A DNA stretch of 16,511 bases from DASPXY01 sp038227745 (GTDB lineage Bacteria; Planctomycetota; Planctomycetia; Gemmatales; Gemmataceae). The stretch is taken from NCBI GenBank assembly GCA_038227745.1, contig JBBRPS010000124.1:1-16511 (forward strand), in the 5' to 3' direction. Both the position numbers and the translations under genes were made by a program. Of this stretch, positions 14,601 through 16,511 are shown in pieces. The notes under the pieces were generated by a model. That model did no database searches, was not told the DNA's origin, and worked only from the letters and a program-made list of their open reading frames with translations. Positions within the stretch are counted from its first letter, which is position 1; each line of letters opens with the position of its first letter.

Positions 14601-14787
14601 TGTCCGCCGTCCAGTGGGTGAGAACTTCGCGGACGCGACACAGCGCGAGCAAGCGGTCGGCGTCGGGAGTGGGATTCGGCAGGACTTCCAGGGCGCGGAG
14701 CGCGGCCTCCATGTTGCCGGCGAGGTAGTCGGCCTCGGCCACGGGGTAGGGGTCGGCGGGTGGAGAGGTTGGAGAAGGAGTTTCCAC
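11602..14787 (-). CDS. Large TPR-like alpha-helical repeat protein
   Basis: Protein of about 1061 residues, rich in Ala and Leu, made almost wholly of helical pairs that look like degenerate tetratricopeptide repeats. Examples are ADYLAGNMEAALRALEVLPN near the N-terminus, ARRALAHDPELASVPEKAAV in the second half, and a canonical last repeat (AAKVALYREALRFNPANRNV). No signal peptide, transmembrane helix or catalytic motif is seen, so a cytoplasmic scaffold or adaptor is likely. A conserved-looking C-terminal block contains SCSEWFFDCYNNEDGPGLRE. The start is uncertain: GTG 14787 is preferred because the frame upstream is the antisense-like shadow of the nuclease gene; GTG near 14742 and ATG 14712 are alternatives. 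It lies 61 bases after the Uma2 gene and 84 bases before the J-like gene. I do not recognise a named family. Confidence 0.82.
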   Translation of the reverse strand: METPSPTSPPADPYPVAEADYLAGNMEAALRALEVLPNPTPDADRLLALCRVREVLTHWTADTPFDAVRARAALAESADNARLEADRLFALGWLHWLAGEPEAADGLLTQAVTRFGEVGAAAQRVEAAYWSARVGLHRNRADAVAGFERTLRQGGAPPRATCWFVDLLWRAGQLDRAEQVWKTVRTNRKVTVADEAPLLEARGLLRRGEFGQAERALGEASPQGGVAQVERDLLLGWALAAQNQAAHASSLLGQAEAASYPRAALAAWRILFEARQGATVASLPAPPPLTTYLAGQHARMASRLNEATASLREALTSQPAQPFARYALACLGHADFAAVLEGQPGWFLALRCRARLAVERFRARQATSAELLDQLDRAAAAGFRLPSDAHWRRLADVLGRPGITAGELQALAQPDPSPSDEGLRDRLIAAVATAARRLAPQAALTLLADWARLDVVRQDGPLRDALGHHLLQSLLKASIDSGQPRETAEEHLAAAVSLLDGGPRVTLTRALLGMTEKPGISGAADAETAPLLALWQAALAVAKRAAPQQSPDARALLPEPLPSGRLRGLARALLLQDAAQRGDATAAAGILQDSDAWRAFPSGPPRFALTALGHLVKTHPADPRLRTALAGWLALWGLGRLPPEADALAVHAGLAALDPKTANPPEGTPSVRWLLHQAAQAVGRKRFAEALAWTRRALAHDPELASVPEKAAVEAALPELEVLARADQLAAVTRFVADQPPAPAELLVDAVVLLDADPQGKAVLEAAAAGDVEQARRGLANLARRADLEPRLAHHLALLYHRAALHLEGRDQGEAADALWLSAWHCWLRVLAALAPGEFDAAANGGPGKGRLLLGWLLGAHRARLGDLLAQGKMERARRHWDAVHALPGTARLHSEDLAQRLDAALTPFRNELATAYLTATHEAMRHGEVRSGWRADYDRGLGALRRLLSLDRDNVRLLTALVDSCSEWFFDCYNNEDGPGLREGVNRFTPFALKLARLVEGRPAELAARAALAEFYKYRGFIAPERAAKVALYREALRFNPANRNVGDLLAELQPPEEQS

Positions 14788-14848
14788 GGAACGACCTGTC
14801 GAACGTGCCGCGCCTGCCCAGGGTGTGACTTTTTCGTGTCGGTAACGA

Positions 14849-15544
14849 TCAGGGCGGTGGTGCCTTGTGCTTTCGACGCGGCTTGCCACCCGTGGGGAGT
14901 CGGCGCGAGAGTGCTTCGCTGACGTCCACGGTGAGCCCTTGCAGCAGATGCGAAGCCGCCACCGCTCCCTTGCCAAACTCGCCGTGGACGACGTACCGCT
15001 TGCCGGAGAGGCGCAGCACCGTGACCCGCTCCTCGTGCGGATCGACGATCCAGTATTCGGGGATGCCGGCCCGGGCGTAGTCCCGACGTTTGGTGACGAG
15101 GTCGCGGCGGCGGTCCTCGGCATCCGGACTGACGACTTCCATGACCAGGTCTGCCCCGGTCCAGAACTCCTCGCCCATGCGGTCGGTGTGTTCCTTGAGC
15201 ATGAAAAGGACGTCGGGCTCCCGGAACTTCCGGCGCCACAGGCGGACCCGTAGCGGCGCGACCAGGACCGTCCCCAGGTCACCGCGGGCGGTGAACGCCA
15301 GGAGGAGTCCGTACAGATGGACGACGAGCAGCTGGTGCGAGGTCGTCGGCATCGGCAGCACCTCCAGAAAGCCGTGCGAGAACTCCACCAGCTGGTTGCC
15401 GTTGAGCGCCAGGTACTCCTCCTCGCTCCAGTTGCCCTGGGTCGGGAACAGGTACGCGACTTCCCACGTCGGTTCGGCCTGCCCGACCGTGCCGGGTCGC
15501 GTGCCGCGCGGTTCGCTCACCGCCGTCCCCTTTTTCGCTGGCAT
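14849..15544 (-). CDS. Uma2 family endonuclease (PD-(D/E)XK fold)
   Basis: Protein of 231 residues of the Uma2 (putative restriction endonuclease, DUF820) family. After a disordered N-terminus (MPAKKGTAVSEPRG) comes the typical opening WSEEEYLALNGNQLVEFSHG, then a helix with SHQLLVVHLYGLLLAF. The nuclease core shows REPDVLF, then DLVMEVVSPD (the Asp and Glu of the active site), the DLVTKRRDYARAGIPEYWIVDP segment with the conserved Lys, and a basic tail (GGKPRRKHKAPPP). All expected catalytic residues are present. Planctomycetes carry many such genes; their substrate is unknown. ATG 15544 has a strong Shine-Dalgarno (AGGAGG) and lies 2 bases after the stop of the upstream gene, so the two are translationally coupled. 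Confidence 0.92.
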   Translation of the reverse strand: MPAKKGTAVSEPRGTRPGTVGQAEPTWEVAYLFPTQGNWSEEEYLALNGNQLVEFSHGFLEVLPMPTTSHQLLVVHLYGLLLAFTARGDLGTVLVAPLRVRLWRRKFREPDVLFMLKEHTDRMGEEFWTGADLVMEVVSPDAEDRRRDLVTKRRDYARAGIPEYWIVDPHEERVTVLRLSGKRYVVHGEFGKGAVAASHLLQGLTVDVSEALSRRLPTGGKPRRKHKAPPP

Positions 15545-15546
15545 GC

Positions 15547-15966
15547 TCACTTCCCCTCCTGCACCACCCGCCGCGCCTCGCGCTGGCACTCCTCGGCCTG
15601 CTCGCTCAGCCCCAGCCCGCGGTAGCATTTCACCAGGTCCGACAGCGCCGCCGCGTATTCCTGCCGTGGCAGCAAGCGCTGCTCTTTTTGTACGCCCCGC
15701 AACTGCTCCAGGCACGCGCGCGCCGCCCCCAGGTCGCCGCGGCCCAGGTAAGCCTGCCCCAGGAAGCGCAGCACCCGCGCCTTCGGCGGATCGACCGTCA
15801 CCCACTCGGCCAGCCGATGCACGTCGAGCCGGTCCACCACCTGGTCGAACTGCTTGCCGGACAGCAGTCGCCGCACTTCGCGGAACAGGTCGTCGGCCGC
15901 GAAGATCGTCGGCCGGCCGGTCGGCTCCAGGCTCGGCGAGGAGGCGAAGCGCTGGTAACTTCTCAA
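15547..15966 (-). CDS. 5'-truncated TPR-like protein
   Basis: About 139 residues in an open frame ending REARRVVQEGK. The body is helical and TPR-like: DDLFREVRRLLSGKQFDQVV, ARVLRFLGQAYLGRGDLGAA and YAAALSDLVKCYRGLGLSEQ are clear repeat-like helix pairs. The sequence begins abruptly with SYQRFASSPSLEPTG; upstream of about 15966 the frame continues to 16062 but is antisense to a transposase remnant and loses gene character. No ATG with a ribosome site is found in the true part (only a TTG at 15966). I infer that the N-terminus was lost at a junction near 15957-15966. The Uma2 gene follows 2 bases later and may rely on this gene for translation. Function unknown. Confidence 0.6.
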   Translation of the reverse strand: MRSYQRFASSPSLEPTGRPTIFAADDLFREVRRLLSGKQFDQVVDRLDVHRLAEWVTVDPPKARVLRFLGQAYLGRGDLGAARACLEQLRGVQKEQRLLPRQEYAAALSDLVKCYRGLGLSEQAEECQREARRVVQEGK

Positions 15967-16021
15967 AAACCCTGGGGAAGCGGCGCAGCGGATCGGGGGT
16001 CGCTTTCCTATTCTGGAGAGT

Positions 16022-16339
16022 ATGAGGATCGAGATTCCCGTGATTCCCGCTGCCGAACGCACGCCGCTCGTCGAGGCGCTGCTGGCGATCCTCGACGCCC
16101 AGCAGCAGCGCCTTACGCATCCTCACCCCCGTCGGCCAGACCCTGTTGGCGCCCTTGCCGGAGGACGTCCTGCCCGGCAGCCACTGCGGACCCCTCCGGT
16201 GCGGCTCTATCCTCTACCCGCACCACCAGGGTAACGTCACGCAGTCGCTGCTGCTCGAACAACTGCGCGAACTGGGGATCGACATCTCGGCCGGCCAGAT
16301 CAGCTGCCTCCTGACGGGGGGACGGGGGGGACGGTGACA
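16022..16339 (+). pseudogene. Degenerate IS66-like transposase remnant
   Basis: ATG 16022 with GGAG 5 bases upstream opens IPAAERTPLVEALLAILDAQQQRL, which resembles the N-terminus of IS66-like planctomycete transposases ahead of their coiled coil. Near 16112 the frame changes: continuing two frames away gives RILTPVGQTLLAPLPEDV and then HHQGNVTQSLLLEQLRELGI with DISAGQISCLLTGG, the central part of the same kind of protein. The coiled-coil and zinc-binding region between them is missing, as is the whole catalytic domain. The second frame ends at a stop near 16337. The internal deletion plus frameshift means it is dead. Family name is from recall of sequence pattern, not a search. Confidence 0.6.
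16314..16334. repeat. G-rich tandem repeat
   Basis: GACGGGGG, GACGGGGGGG and ACGG follow each other directly, ending in GTGACACTTTAC. Runs of 6-7 G on one strand could form a quadruplex only weakly since just two long runs exist. It lies exactly where the transposase remnant ends and may mark an element junction. Confidence 0.45.
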
Positions 16340-16464
16340 CTTTACGGACCGCTGCCACTCGAAAGAACTTGGGCGTAACCGGCCGCCCGCTTTAACGCAA
16401 CACCATGTTTTGATGGAAGATGCAGCAGCGAACTCCAAGAAATCGGCCTGTTTTTGGCACCAAC

Positions 16465-16486
16465 CGCCGGGCAAACGGCGTTTTTT
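16465..16486 (+). terminator. Terminator-like hairpin with T6
   Basis: CGCCG (16465-16469) pairs with CGGCG (16476-16480) around GGCAAA, followed by TTTTTT at 16481-16486. The stem is short but GC-only. No intact plus-strand gene precedes it; it could have ended the transposase transcript. Positions 16340-16464 show no other supportable feature. Confidence 0.45.
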
Positions 16487-16511
16487 CCGCCGCTCAAAGA
16501 GCCAAGATGAC

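Noticed and set aside
14788..15282. Upstream extension of the large TPR-like frame to 15282
   Set aside because: This part overlaps the Uma2 gene in another frame, and its Ser/Arg/Thr-rich translation is a shadow of it.
16214..16474. Minus-strand frame of 86 codons
   Set aside because: It runs opposite the transposase remnant and through the G-rich repeat, without a ribosome site or motif.
16413..16511. Partial plus-strand open frame running off the right edge (MEDAAANSKKSA...)
   Set aside because: It has no ribosome site, contains the terminator-like hairpin, and shows no recognisable domain in the visible 33 codons.

Overview
The window looks like chromosomal DNA of a planctomycete, most probably of the Gemmata group. 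This rests on the very high GC content, the gene repertoire (a giant alpha-2-macroglobulin, a Uma2-family nuclease, very long TPR-like proteins, a multi-PAS hybrid kinase), several different palindromic intergenic repeats, and starts that often lack a strong Shine-Dalgarno. The assignment is from pattern recognition, not a database search.

Layout. Positions 1-366 hold no supported gene. They contain small palindromes, a striking twin hairpin whose loops are complementary, and the intrinsic terminator of the first gene. Positions 367-6405 (minus) encode a secreted alpha-2-macroglobulin-like protein of about 2012 residues whose thioester site is destroyed. A 223-base divergent intergenic region separates it from a plus-strand pair: a membrane-anchored PAS-PAS hybrid histidine kinase (6629-9193) and folC, dihydrofolate/folylpolyglutamate synthase (9211-10611). 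The kinase-folC junction is built from repeat DNA that supplies the kinase tail, its stop codon and the folC start codon.

From 10654 to about 15966 all genes are on the minus strand. In transcription order they are: a 5'-truncated TPR-like gene, a Uma2-family nuclease gene 2 bases behind it, a TPR-like protein of about 1061 residues, a 154-residue J-domain-like protein without HPD, and a two-helix membrane protein of 88 residues that resembles the prokaryotic cytochrome oxidase subunit IV fold. A REPIN-like pair of hairpins lies between the large TPR gene and the J-like gene. Right of 15966 the window holds a decayed transposase (an IS66-like N-terminus joined out of frame to a central segment), a G-rich tandem repeat, and a terminator-like hairpin.

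How the parts relate. The kinase and folC are probably co-transcribed, although their functions are not obviously linked. The TPR protein and the J-like protein may be a functional pair, but no Hsp70 gene is visible. The transposase remnant abuts the truncated TPR gene and is the likely cause of its truncation. No CRISPR array, tRNA, rRNA or complete mobile element is seen. The strongest leads for novelty are the thioester-less macroglobulin, the repeat element that forms the kinase/folC junction, the two inverted-pair hairpin elements, and the TPR/J-like pair.
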